Assembly: GCA_006226375.1 (NCBI GenBank) | Contig: SBHC01000044.1 | Span: 1-64,000, forward strand | Reading direction: 5' to 3' | Source: Deltaproteobacteria bacterium | Lineage (GTDB): Bacteria; Myxococcota_C; UBA6777 | DNA length: 64,000 bases | In this document: in pieces, positions 33,815 through 43,533 of the stretch | Position numbering within the stretch: position 1 is the stretch's first letter | Layout of the letters: every line of letters begins with the position of its first letter | The notes under the pieces: generated by a model | Database searches by the model: none | What the model saw: the letters and a program-made list of their open reading frames with translations, nothing else | What the model was told of the DNA's origin: nothing | Position numbers and translations under genes: made by a program

Positions 33815-35056
33815 TTATTTTCCACGGGGTGTGGGAGCAGGTTTGTCCGGACGTTTCGCCGGTTGGGGACGGGTTCGAGGGGCTGCCTTTTTCCCTTGGG
33901 ATGACTCTTTGGGAGGATGGGGAGCCGCCTCCCAACCAATGGTGACCGCGCTAACCATGGTCTGGTACTTCAGCTTCAGCCCGCCATCTTTGCTTCGCTT
34001 CATCGCTTCCTTCACAGCATCCAAGAGAGGCCGGAACCCACCACGGTAGTTTTCCACAACAAGCAGCCAACTTTCCGCAGGACAGTCCTTGCCATACATC
34101 ATGGAGCAAGACGTCTTCCATTGCGCCATCAGCTCGGGAAAGCGGGAAGGTGGAAGAATCAAGCGACTGTACGCTGCAGGGAACTGGGAAGGCTGAGGAA
34201 CAAACAATTGGTACCGTGCTTTGGGCTCGTCGTTCAGCTCAACCTTGAGAAGCTGGGAGAGCTTCTGGTGCACAAGCTGCCGCTCCGAAGGATCTTTGCT
34301 CTGGGGAACAATCACGAGCCGAACTGGCATCGGGTCATGACGATACTGCAGCCGACGACGCTCTTCACGCAGGCTAAGATCCCACTGCTGGGTGCTGGTG
34401 CGAAGCATCTTTCGACCCCAGGCCACGGTGCCTGAAACCGACGAACGAATGGCTCCCCGAACGCGAGGTGGCCCCCACTGGTAAAGGAGACCGGTGATGC
34501 CGCCAAGAATCAAAAGCAAGATCATCAGAGAAGACCACATGGAAGAGCTGTACGTTCCTTCCAACACCTGAAGCAGGTGACGAAGGGTCAGAATCTTCTG
34601 CTTGTAAGCCACCACCCGCTTGTGTCCTTCTGGACAATGCTCTGCGATCAAATGGGTGAAGGCGTCCACGTTCATCTCTTGCTCGGGACGCTCCCAGTCC
34701 TTTTGAGGACGGGCGTTGATCAGGCCAATCCGAAGCTGCCTTCGCCGATCCAAGCCAAACGCTTCCACGCCAGGATACAGGTAAAACACCTGGTCCTGGG
34801 CCATTTTTAACTGCCCATCCAACACGCCTCGGATCACGTACTTGATTTGCTCCAGCGGGACTTTCCCTTCCACAGGAGACAAGTCCTTTTGGTACAGGAC
34901 GATACAACGCGCTCCTTCCACCCTGACGTCTTCAACAGGGTGAAAGTATTTGTTGGGGCGAAACTTTACGTCTTCCACCATCCCGCTCTCGGTGCCTTCA
35001 ACGAGAACTTCGGAGAGCGGAATGATTCGCTCTTTCTCTTTCCACGTGATTGACAT
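33815..35056 (-). CDS. Membrane protein of the TamB-OmpA-like gene block, 413 aa
   Basis: The ATG at 35056 has AAGGGA a few bases upstream and starts MSITWKEKERIIPL; the earlier in-frame start lies in the intergenic part. Residues 1-150 are a soluble domain (PNKYFHPVEDVRVEGARCIVLYQ). One transmembrane segment is near 175 (MILLLILGGITGLLYQW). The C-terminal part (VRLVIVPQSKDPSERQ, then SWLLVVENYRGG) may be an alpha/beta fold, and the end is Pro/Lys-rich. No family is recognised. It is 69 bp downstream of the OmpA/MotB-like gene and likely transcribed with it. Confidence 0.7.
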   Translation of the reverse strand: MSITWKEKERIIPLSEVLVEGTESGMVEDVKFRPNKYFHPVEDVRVEGARCIVLYQKDLSPVEGKVPLEQIKYVIRGVLDGQLKMAQDQVFYLYPGVEAFGLDRRRQLRIGLINARPQKDWERPEQEMNVDAFTHLIAEHCPEGHKRVVAYKQKILTLRHLLQVLEGTYSSSMWSSLMILLLILGGITGLLYQWGPPRVRGAIRSSVSGTVAWGRKMLRTSTQQWDLSLREERRRLQYRHDPMPVRLVIVPQSKDPSERQLVHQKLSQLLKVELNDEPKARYQLFVPQPSQFPAAYSRLILPPSRFPELMAQWKTSCSMMYGKDCPAESWLLVVENYRGGFRPLLDAVKEAMKRSKDGGLKLKYQTMVSAVTIGWEAAPHPPKESSQGKKAAPRTRPQPAKRPDKPAPTPRGK

Positions 35057-35125
35057 GCTCTTTCCCTTACAGCTTCGGGGCGCTTGAACTCCAAGAAGAG
35101 ACGCGACACAGCGCGACCCCAACCA

Positions 35126-36274
35126 CTAGCGGAGCTGTTGCAAGATGCCTTGCAGTTTCTTTTGGTTGTGAAACAAAACTTTGATTTCGATGCGACGGCT
35201 TCGGGTCTGACTCACGGTGCCGTTCGAGCGTGTCACCGGACGGAACGGACCAAACGCACCAGCAAACAGTAGCTTGGAGTAGATGCCGTAGCGACGCCTG
35301 TCCGACTTCACAGAGCTTAAAAGGTACTGGACGGCGGCCAACGCTCGCTGCGAGGACAGTTCCCAGTTCCGCTCCAAGCGACCACGAGTGTTCGTGTGGC
35401 CTTCCACCATGATCCCAGCCACCATCGGGCGAACATTCGGCTGCAGCAAAACACGGTCGAGAGCCTGCAAGACCTGGCGCAACTGGGCTTTTCCGCCTGT
35501 GGTCAAGATGGACTTCCCTTCGGAAAAGAGAATGTTCCCACCCAAGCGAAACTTCCCCGTGTTGGGGTCGAACCCGACCGCTCCATTCTTTTCTTTGCGG
35601 GACGAGAAGATCTTGTAAATGGCTGTCAGAACTTTCTTCTTTTGTTCCAACAAGGAGCGCAGCTGACGCTCGCACCGTTCGCGGCTAGCAGAGGCTTGAC
35701 TCAAGAACTGTTTCTGCTTTTGTGTCTCTTCTTTTTGCCGCTCCACTAAGCTTTGTTGTTTGTTAACCAATGTCTTGAGCGCCAACTCTTTGGCTCGTTT
35801 CTTATCAAGCAACGACTGCTGTTGCGTGATCATCGTTGCCAGAGCAGCTTCTTTTTCTTTGGTTTTCTTGAGCAGCGCAGCAAGAGCAGCTTTGTCGGCC
35901 TGTTGCTTCTGAGTCAGCGCGGCGAGGGCTAGCTTCTCGTTGAGGAGTTTCTTTTCCTGAGCCTTCAGCTCAGCCATCTTGATCTGAAGCAGCGCCAAAG
36001 CCCGCTTGGAGCTGAGCAAACGCTTGTCCCGGCTTTGGATAGCCAGAAGCGACTGGTTCAACTGCTTCTCTTTGGTTTCCAGAAGACGTTGTTGTTCCAA
36101 CAACACTTTCTGTTTTTGTTTCAGCTTCTTGTCAGCCGTATTGTAGTTGAGGATAAAGAAGGTAACCGCCAGGAACAAGACCAACGCAAAAGCGCTCATC
36201 AAGTCGACAATACTGGACCAGGGGTCAGCATCCTGGGGCCGATCATCCCAATGTGAAGACCAACTCAAACTCAT
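35126..36274 (-). CDS. MotB/OmpA-family peptidoglycan-binding membrane protein, 382 aa
   Basis: One transmembrane segment near the N-terminus (LMSAFALVLFLAVTFFILNY) preceded by DPWSSIVDL, as in MotB-like proteins. A long coiled coil (about residues 45-225) with KEKEAALATMITQQQSLLDKK follows. A C-terminal OmpA-like domain has FSEGKSILTTGGKAQL, VEGHTNTRGRLERNWELSSQRA and QTRSRRIEI. The conserved Asp of the peptidoglycan site is not clearly kept (EGHTN). The ATG at 36274 directly abuts AGGAG, so initiation may actually be at the TTG two codons later. It could be a stator-like or wall-anchored tether; no motA partner is adjacent. Confidence 0.85.
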   Translation of the reverse strand: MSLSWSSHWDDRPQDADPWSSIVDLMSAFALVLFLAVTFFILNYNTADKKLKQKQKVLLEQQRLLETKEKQLNQSLLAIQSRDKRLLSSKRALALLQIKMAELKAQEKKLLNEKLALAALTQKQQADKAALAALLKKTKEKEAALATMITQQQSLLDKKRAKELALKTLVNKQQSLVERQKEETQKQKQFLSQASASRERCERQLRSLLEQKKKVLTAIYKIFSSRKEKNGAVGFDPNTGKFRLGGNILFSEGKSILTTGGKAQLRQVLQALDRVLLQPNVRPMVAGIMVEGHTNTRGRLERNWELSSQRALAAVQYLLSSVKSDRRRYGIYSKLLFAGAFGPFRPVTRSNGTVSQTRSRRIEIKVLFHNQKKLQGILQQLR

Positions 36275-36397
36275 CTCCTCTTGAAAGCCGTGGGTCACAA
36301 TAGCAGGAACAATACCACAAAACTTGCAGGGCGATGCACCCAGTATGGTGCGGCTTGACGTAGAAGGCAATGGCGAACCAAAAGCCCAGAACCACTC

Positions 36398-39300
36398 TCA
36401 CCGCTTGATTCGGAAGAAGAAGTGAGACGAACCTCGCAACAACAAAGCGTTGTTTCGTTTTCGCTGACCAAACTTGATCTCCAAGGACCAGCGACGTGTG
36501 ATCGCAACATTCAAGAGAACTTCCCACATGTCTTCTTCTTCGATCGGTACAGGCTTAAACAACAGCTGACCGTACAAACGTTTGGTAAAGTACTTCCCAA
36601 TCTCAATCTTTAAGTCTTCGACCCGCGCACCTGTCTCAATCTTGAGCACATCAATGGGCACGACTTTGCTCAGGGAGTCGCGGATTTGGGACGACGCCAT
36701 CTTGCTAAAGGCACCCAAAGCCTGATCACCCAAACCTGACTGCTGACCTCCTGCCAGATCCTCCGTGGTGCTACCTGTGAGGATAAGGGTTAAGACATTC
36801 GCTTTGTCCATTGGGATAAACTGGTCGGTCCCTGCATCCACAACGCGCATTCCAACCTTTACATCCTGGATGGTTCCGGTGACCTGAAGCAACACATTAA
36901 CCCGGGCGTGACCGCGTTTGTAGAGGCTTGAGCCGCGCCCCATCGTGATCTTGTTGGCCGCTGTGATGTTGAGTCGGGCGTTCAATTGTCCCAGCTCATT
37001 GAGAGCCAGAGCCTGCCCCATAAAGGTAACGCGACTTCCTGACTGCACCGTAAACTTCTTGGTGTAAAAGGTGATCTCACCTCGGACCACCTCCACCCCA
37101 CCGACAAGACGGAGTTCATCCCCCTTCAACGTCACATGGAGGTCGCGAAACTCTTCGGTTCGGGCTGTGAAGTCGAGATCACGGTTTCGAACTCGAATCC
37201 CACGTGGAATTACAATCTTCAAATCCGCAATCATCCCCGGAGACGATCGACCTTTCCGACGACGTCGTTGGGCTTGAAGCTTCTTCTTCTTTTCAAGCTG
37301 CTTCTTCTTGGCCAGCTCTTCCTTGCTCAGTTGGCTGGGTCGCAATCGAATCTCGGACTCCTCACCCAACACAACCATGTCCTTGTGATCTTCGTACGTC
37401 TTGGCTGTTCGGCTAGACTCTGGGAGAGTGAACAACATGTCAGGAATCCGGATAGAACCAAGAATCTGAAGGGCGGTGTTCCATTGTTTGAGAATGTCGA
37501 TCTTCGTCTGCAAGACCAAAATATGTTCACGGGTGTTCATCGGCCGGAAATCATCCGAGCGGATGTAAAACGCCATCTTCTTCTTGGATTGGGTCGCTCG
37601 CTCCGTCTTGCAACGCTGCGTGTCGTAGGCATCGTTCGACTGACTTTGGCACTCTGATGATGGTGAAATATCCGGTGCAAACTGCTTGCGAGGCAGGCCC
37701 CCATAAATGATCAGAGGCTTGCCTCTTCGACCTTGCAAACGTCCCTCAATGCTGTACTCGTTAGCCTCCATCGCCACCTTGAGATACGAGTACATGCACC
37801 CATCCACGTGGTGGTCATACACTCCATCTTTTTTGTTGCGATTCTTGGTGTCTCGAAGGGTTTGGCAGAGTTGCCACAGTCTGTAGTTCCTCTTGCGAAG
37901 TGGAGAGGAACTCGACAAATTGGTACCCAACTCTAGCCCGTACTCTTTCATGGCAATTTGTTTCACACGAAAATGCAAGTAGCCACGGAGCTTTTCGAGG
38001 GCTTTGGTTGTACCTTCAGCGTGGACCGAAAGGTCAAGGATCACATCAAAGATTAAGCCGGGAACAAAGGCTTCCAGAAACCGCAACGACAACACATAGG
38101 TGTTCCGTGAGATATCGACCCAGACCTGCTGGCTCGGCGTTCCGTTGGGCCAGTGAGCGCAACGTTTTTGGTCCACCAGATCTTTCGCAGACACCGGCAA
38201 GATCACAATCGGCATCGGCCACTTGATCACACCGCGCAAGGTATCGGGTGGCTTCTTGTCGGGGTCGGCTCGACGCCACATCCCTAAGTTGACCTGAAGG
38301 CGGCCCTTGGCGATGGATTTGAGGGCAATCTGCAAACGACGAAACTCCAACGCCGCCAACTTGCTGGGGGGTCTTCCCTGCTTGCGGAGTCGTCGGTACA
38401 GTTTACGCGGCATCCCAATGTAGCCGTCTTCAATGGTCAGATAGTTGCGTATTTTTTTCCCTTTGGTGGGCTTGCCCATCATCGGACACGCCGGATCTCC
38501 AGCGATCTCAATGTTGCCTTTGATGATGCCGTACAGCTTGTCTTTTAAGCCGATCCGAGTGGCAAGTTCATCAAGGTCAAAGCCAGGAAAGAGCAGGTTT
38601 GCATAAACATAACGACCCATCTGCTTGCTGGTCATCTTTAAGGTTTTCGGATCAATTCCGACATGGATACCGCGAATAAATGCCGTGCTCTCCATGAGTC
38701 GTTTGCCCAAGATCCAGGCTTGCAAGTTCCACCCAAGGTTCTTGGCCTGGATGCTGAGTTGGAAATCAAGCTTCCCACGGTCAATCGCGATGGGGTTGCC
38801 ATTCTCGTCTTGCCCGATGGTGTACGATAGCTTTCCGATGCTTGTAGAAAAGCGGACGTCGGGATTGCTGAGTTTTCCACACGTCGAAAGGTCGAGAGAG
38901 AACTCGCCTTGTACCTTTTTCATGGCCGACACTCGGACCCACTCAGCCAGCTTCTGCAAACGCACCTTGGGGATCTGCATTTGCAATCTGACAGGGTCAA
39001 ACAGCTCGTAGTTGAATCCCATGGTCTTGGGGTTGAGAGACATGTTGACGGCCAGCTCTACAGGCTTGTTTCCAGGTGTCGGTGGCTCATCACCAAACTT
39101 GCAACGACGCTTGGCGTTCGCATGTTTACCGATCGCAAGGAGCTTTGTTTTTCCTACCGCCAGAAGGGTGTTAAGCGTCACCCGACCGTTTTTGCGGGCT
39201 CCTTTTGGAGGACTGTAGGAAAAACCCAGATCAAAATTAAGGTCACGAACCCGAAGTTCACGGGCTTTTTGGACGGTTTTTGTGATGTCGTTTTGTTGTT

Positions 39301-42300
39301 GGAACATGTACTCCCGACGACCCGCTTTCTTGTTGAAGCCGACTTGCTCGTAACAAGAGAAGCCTTTGTCAGTCAGAGGGCAAAAGGAACCATCTTGAAG
39401 ACGAAACCGCACACCCACCTCAGGAATCGATGGACGCCCTTTCAGCAGAATCCTTCCGTCAAAAAACCCATTCAGATAGGCAATTTTGGGCGGCAAGGAG
39501 GGGACCAAGTTCTTGAGAACCCAACCCAGCTTTTGTCGGGCAATGTTCGCCTCAAAGCCCATAGGTTTGTCCACAAGCGCAACGGTAGGCGACAGCATCC
39601 CCCGCCACTCTCCCACAGAGAGGCGGAAAGGAAGCCGCCCAGCGAGGTTGAGAAGTTCACGTCCTCGAAAAGACACCCTTGTTTTCTCGGGAGTTGCCTG
39701 ACCTGGCCGCTGACGTGACATAAACAAAGCACCCTTGGCATACGACACAAACACCGAGGTGTCGAAGCCAGAGTAGTCTTTGTAGCGAATCTTTTTGAGT
39801 TGGACCTCCAGCGAAAGCTTTGGATCGCGGAGGGTTTGCTCCAACTGGATGGAAGACTTGAACAGTCCATCCAGGTCTTTGATGTTGAGCTTGCGCCCCA
39901 GCCAGGCCAAATCAAGCCCAGGCACTTGGATGTCAACTTTGATGGGTCGGCGCGTCTGCACGAGACGACAGAAGTTGCTCTGCAAAGCGACCCGATGAAG
40001 GTTCAGTCGAGCGGGAATGCCCAGGTTCACATCCACCAAACGTCGAAGCTGCCCTTGAGGGTTTCGATGATCTGCGATAACGCCCAACGAAAGAACTCCA
40101 CGCTCCTTGCGGGTCCAACCGTAACCCAGGTTGATCTCGGTATTAAGACGACGGAACTGACGGAAATGAACGTTATCGACTCCAACCTTGATCTTGAGGC
40201 GAGGGTACGAAAACGAGCCACGGACCCGAATATCAACGTTCACCGCACCGGCGAGCTTGCTCCCTGGCATGATGTTGAGAACCTTCCGAATGGGTGCAAG
40301 CTGGAGTTTGTCGATGTTAACGTCCAGGTCATGGCGCCACTGCTTCCAGTCAAACATCCCATTCAGTCGGATCCGTTCGGACCCATTTCGCCACCACAGT
40401 TTCCGGATTCGCGCACGGGCAAAGTCGGTGAGTAGGATATTGGGCTTCCCTTCCAACCGGAATCGCCCCGTCCCAATATCAAAAGAGAACCGAGAAAACC
40501 GGGTCAGGATGCGCTTCTTCGCAAAGTCAGCGCGAGCCCAGGTCGCCAAACGTAGGGTCTTAACTTGCTGACCACCCGCACGGATTCCTCGCCCTCGGAT
40601 GTCCACAGAAGCTTCAAGAGGGGCGAGTTTGTTGAGGCGCGCACGAACAACCAAGCGCCGAAGTCTTGCGACAGGCCCAGGGGTCACTTTGTTGGACGCA
40701 GACAAGCTGCTGAAGTGACTCTCGCAATACTGGAATTGTTGGAGCGGAGTGGGACGAGCGGGCTTTCCGGGCATGTGGACACCCAAGCAGCTACGCTGCG
40801 CCTTTCTGCGAGCCGCATAAAAGACCCCACGGCAGCGCCCATCAACTCGAATGGTTTTGGCATTTTTGGGGAGAGGACGCCCCTCCCGCTTCATCTTCAG
40901 TCGGGTGAGAAGTTCCTTAACATAGAATCCATAGCGCTTTGCAACTCGGGCGTAATAGCGATGTCGCCATCGTTTTTTCCCATCCACTGGAGCAGAATAC
41001 GAGACGTTGGCCAGCCGAACTTCCGTTCTCGCGGTGGGTTTCCAGTTCTTTCCCTTGGCCCAGGCTTGCAGCGTGAGGCTTCCGCGGAGCTTTTGGTTGA
41101 TCAAGTTGCCTATCCGATACAGCCGAGGGAAGCGGCCTAGGACATAACCGTCCAAGTCACCGTTGAGATAATTGACTTTGGCTTTCCCACCGAGGCTTCC
41201 AAACGGAGTGAGCACCTTAAAGGCCTTCACGGTAGCCACACCATCTTTGGCAACCGCCTGCACTTTGATGTTTTTAAAACGATACTTTTTGTCGTAATGC
41301 CCTGGAAGAAGGGAGAAGACAAGCGAAGCATCGGTGGTTTTGGTGTAACCTTGGCCGTCCAGATCAATCGAGAGACCTAGCTGAGTTTCTGGTAGCTTCA
41401 GCCGCAAAAGCTTCTTCAGGTTCACATTCCGAACCCCAAGCTTCACAAGGTATTTCTGGGTTTTGATGTTACCCGCATCAGCGAGCACCGAGACCGTTGC
41501 ATCCCCAGCCTTAAGATCCAGCTTCGTGAAGATCTTGGCGATGGAAAAGGCCGCCTGGAGGGACAAATCGATGGGAGGGCGAACCATAGAGAAGGTAGGT
41601 TTTAAGGAATCACTCACAGGAAGCCCAGAGGCCAGAGTTTTCACATCTTCGGGGTCAAGGAATAGCTTCTCAAGGTTCAAGTTGAGTTTGAGCTTTTGAA
41701 AGACTGGCACCAACACCTTCATGATGGCAGCCTCGTCCGGCGACTTCAACGCTCCCAAGCCAGAGATAGCCTGTTTGATAGACGCAATCACTTCCGAAAA
41801 ATCGAGCGGATTGAACCCGACTTTCAACTTCAATTGAGACTTGCTTCCAATGGTGGAGTCAAACACGAGGTCTTTGACTCCCAGTTTCAGCAAGCTCTTC
41901 TTCCCAACTTTGGGGCTGCTCATGGTAAAGAGCAGCTTAAGAGTGTTAAGCGCGAGATCGGGACTTTGGTCAGCCTGACAAGCTTCAAACGTTGGCTGGC
42001 TGATGCATGCGCCAAACTTGATGCTCTTGATATGAGAGGCGATTTGCAGACCCTTCACCTGCATTTTGAAATCAGCTTCCATGGAGAAGTTTTTCACAGC
42101 ATAAGGATTGAGCTTCGGATTGAGCCGGAACGACCCCTGCATATTTTCGATGATGAGCTTTTGCACCCGAAGAGCAAACGACGTCTCTCCTGATGATTTT
42201 TTGGGAGGCTCCTTCTTGGGTTTTGGATCTTTGGAGGACTTGAGATGCTTGACGATATCAAGCACGCCTTTGCTGTCGATCCCCATGTACCCTTGGGGCT

Positions 42301-42712
42301 TTTTGAGGTGCACTTTGTTGACGAGGAGTTCCCCCTTGGTCAAAAAGTGCCAAAGGTCATACTCCACACGAAGATAGTCCAACCCGGCGAGCAAGTCTTT
42401 TTTGCCATCTTTGCGATACCATCGAGCTTTGTGAACTTCCAGACTGGAGATGAGGTCGCCTCCGAGATCATCCACCTCCAATTTTCCTTCCAGAAAGTTG
42501 GAAGCCACGGAGAGTCCGATGTCTTTAAGTCCACGCCGCAGCGGCTGAATCTGCCAGGCAAGCAAAAGAAGGAAGGGAAGTACAATCACAAACAGAAGGA
42601 CACCTGCGATGGATTTCCAGATCCATCCCCACGCCCGCCGCCATCCTTTCTTGGGTGGTTTCTTGGAGGGTGTTTCTTGTGCCACCTCTGAAGTAGTCTC
42701 CGTTGAAGTCAA
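36398..42712 (-). CDS. tamB: Translocation and assembly module protein TamB (2104 aa)
   Basis: A giant AsmA/TamB-family protein thought to bridge the inner and outer membranes, helping lipid transport and, with TamA, outer-membrane protein assembly. The N-terminal signal anchor is at about residues 30-50 (SIAGVLLFVIVLPFLLLLAW). About 1900 residues of beta-rich repeats follow (KVHLKKPQGYMGIDSKGVLDI near 125). The C-terminal DUF490 domain has GEITFYTKKFTVQSGSRVTF, ANVLTLILTGSTTEDLA and IGKYFTKRLYGQLLFK, and ends in an aromatic-rich strand (SSHFFFRIKR). The start is TTG with GAGGA eight bases upstream. No tamA is in the window. It is longer than E. coli TamB (about 1260 residues). Confidence 0.95.
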   Translation of the reverse strand: MTSTETTSEVAQETPSKKPPKKGWRRAWGWIWKSIAGVLLFVIVLPFLLLLAWQIQPLRRGLKDIGLSVASNFLEGKLEVDDLGGDLISSLEVHKARWYRKDGKKDLLAGLDYLRVEYDLWHFLTKGELLVNKVHLKKPQGYMGIDSKGVLDIVKHLKSSKDPKPKKEPPKKSSGETSFALRVQKLIIENMQGSFRLNPKLNPYAVKNFSMEADFKMQVKGLQIASHIKSIKFGACISQPTFEACQADQSPDLALNTLKLLFTMSSPKVGKKSLLKLGVKDLVFDSTIGSKSQLKLKVGFNPLDFSEVIASIKQAISGLGALKSPDEAAIMKVLVPVFQKLKLNLNLEKLFLDPEDVKTLASGLPVSDSLKPTFSMVRPPIDLSLQAAFSIAKIFTKLDLKAGDATVSVLADAGNIKTQKYLVKLGVRNVNLKKLLRLKLPETQLGLSIDLDGQGYTKTTDASLVFSLLPGHYDKKYRFKNIKVQAVAKDGVATVKAFKVLTPFGSLGGKAKVNYLNGDLDGYVLGRFPRLYRIGNLINQKLRGSLTLQAWAKGKNWKPTARTEVRLANVSYSAPVDGKKRWRHRYYARVAKRYGFYVKELLTRLKMKREGRPLPKNAKTIRVDGRCRGVFYAARRKAQRSCLGVHMPGKPARPTPLQQFQYCESHFSSLSASNKVTPGPVARLRRLVVRARLNKLAPLEASVDIRGRGIRAGGQQVKTLRLATWARADFAKKRILTRFSRFSFDIGTGRFRLEGKPNILLTDFARARIRKLWWRNGSERIRLNGMFDWKQWRHDLDVNIDKLQLAPIRKVLNIMPGSKLAGAVNVDIRVRGSFSYPRLKIKVGVDNVHFRQFRRLNTEINLGYGWTRKERGVLSLGVIADHRNPQGQLRRLVDVNLGIPARLNLHRVALQSNFCRLVQTRRPIKVDIQVPGLDLAWLGRKLNIKDLDGLFKSSIQLEQTLRDPKLSLEVQLKKIRYKDYSGFDTSVFVSYAKGALFMSRQRPGQATPEKTRVSFRGRELLNLAGRLPFRLSVGEWRGMLSPTVALVDKPMGFEANIARQKLGWVLKNLVPSLPPKIAYLNGFFDGRILLKGRPSIPEVGVRFRLQDGSFCPLTDKGFSCYEQVGFNKKAGRREYMFQQQNDITKTVQKARELRVRDLNFDLGFSYSPPKGARKNGRVTLNTLLAVGKTKLLAIGKHANAKRRCKFGDEPPTPGNKPVELAVNMSLNPKTMGFNYELFDPVRLQMQIPKVRLQKLAEWVRVSAMKKVQGEFSLDLSTCGKLSNPDVRFSTSIGKLSYTIGQDENGNPIAIDRGKLDFQLSIQAKNLGWNLQAWILGKRLMESTAFIRGIHVGIDPKTLKMTSKQMGRYVYANLLFPGFDLDELATRIGLKDKLYGIIKGNIEIAGDPACPMMGKPTKGKKIRNYLTIEDGYIGMPRKLYRRLRKQGRPPSKLAALEFRRLQIALKSIAKGRLQVNLGMWRRADPDKKPPDTLRGVIKWPMPIVILPVSAKDLVDQKRCAHWPNGTPSQQVWVDISRNTYVLSLRFLEAFVPGLIFDVILDLSVHAEGTTKALEKLRGYLHFRVKQIAMKEYGLELGTNLSSSSPLRKRNYRLWQLCQTLRDTKNRNKKDGVYDHHVDGCMYSYLKVAMEANEYSIEGRLQGRRGKPLIIYGGLPRKQFAPDISPSSECQSQSNDAYDTQRCKTERATQSKKKMAFYIRSDDFRPMNTREHILVLQTKIDILKQWNTALQILGSIRIPDMLFTLPESSRTAKTYEDHKDMVVLGEESEIRLRPSQLSKEELAKKKQLEKKKKLQAQRRRRKGRSSPGMIADLKIVIPRGIRVRNRDLDFTARTEEFRDLHVTLKGDELRLVGGVEVVRGEITFYTKKFTVQSGSRVTFMGQALALNELGQLNARLNITAANKITMGRGSSLYKRGHARVNVLLQVTGTIQDVKVGMRVVDAGTDQFIPMDKANVLTLILTGSTTEDLAGGQQSGLGDQALGAFSKMASSQIRDSLSKVVPIDVLKIETGARVEDLKIEIGKYFTKRLYGQLLFKPVPIEEEDMWEVLLNVAITRRWSLEIKFGQRKRNNALLLRGSSHFFFRIKR

Positions 42713-43062
42713 CGCTACCGTCCTCTGTATTGAACAAGGTTGAATGGGTTTTCATCTGGTGGAAATGCCACGGCTTCAATGAACAACAATCGACTTGCAT
42801 TCCCATTCCAATGTGCGTGATCCGAGGCAAAAAAGCAACGCGTCAGCCACACGCCTCTTCGCCAGCTGTGTCTGAGAGCCAAGGGATACAGGTGGTTCCA
42901 GGCTTGTCACTTTGGACGACAATATGATACATAGCGTTGAACTCTCGCTCGAATCCAAACCTTCCCGAACATGGGTCATCGCGGGCCTCTTTCCAGGGAA
43001 CAATGGGTCGCCTTTCGAGTTTGATGGCACTCCAGGACACTTCTTGGCACAGGTTGACGTTA

Positions 43063-43473
43063 ATGAAAGTGAACAATCTCGGCTCAGGCCAGACCAAACC
43101 TTGGATACGTCGTGGTCTCCTCGTGAGCGTCCTTGGACTTTGGGCGTGGGGCATGGTCGCCTGCCTTCCTCTCACACCCCCCAACGACATTGTTTGTGTG
43201 AATGACAGCCACTGCTGGAACGGTTACCAGTGCAGAAAAAAACCGGGACAGACCCTTGATTTGCTCAAGGTTTGCCTCGCGCCTGTCGAAGGGCCACCTC
43301 CAGGCAACACCAACAACACCATGAACAACAACAACAACAACACGAATACCAACACCAACGAAAACAACAACCAAGGCACCTGCAGTGCTGACGAAGACTG
43401 TCCGAATGATGGGGTCTGCTGCCCCAACAGCAAAGTCTGTGCGGCAAGGCTGGTTCTTTGTGCTGTACCATGA
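43063..43473 (+). CDS. Small lipoprotein with Asn/Thr-rich linker, 136 aa
   Basis: The ATG at 43063 starts a signal (WIRRGLLVSVLGLWAWGMVAC) with a possible lipobox ending at Cys34; upstream in-frame ATGs lack a signal. Two cysteine-containing segments (CVNDSHCWNGYQCRK and CSADEDCPNDGVCCPNSKVC) flank a linker of almost pure Asn and Thr at 43309-43374, encoded by AAC-rich DNA. The CxxDxxCPxxxxC pattern is a common short disulfide repeat in myxobacterial surface proteins. It is 60 bp upstream of the TPR-like gene. Confidence 0.65.
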   Translation: MKVNNLGSGQTKPWIRRGLLVSVLGLWAWGMVACLPLTPPNDIVCVNDSHCWNGYQCRKKPGQTLDLLKVCLAPVEGPPPGNTNNTMNNNNNNTNTNTNENNNQGTCSADEDCPNDGVCCPNSKVCAARLVLCAVP

Positions 43474-43533
43474 CCCACTCATGCACCCTTTGATGTGTCG
43501 CTCCCGTAAACATCGGAACAGGATATCGCGAGT

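Noticed and set aside
43309-43374. AAC-rich stretch as a microsatellite contingency locus
   Set aside because: The units are irregular and encode an Asn/Thr linker of a kind common in secreted proteins; slippage would need perfect repeats.
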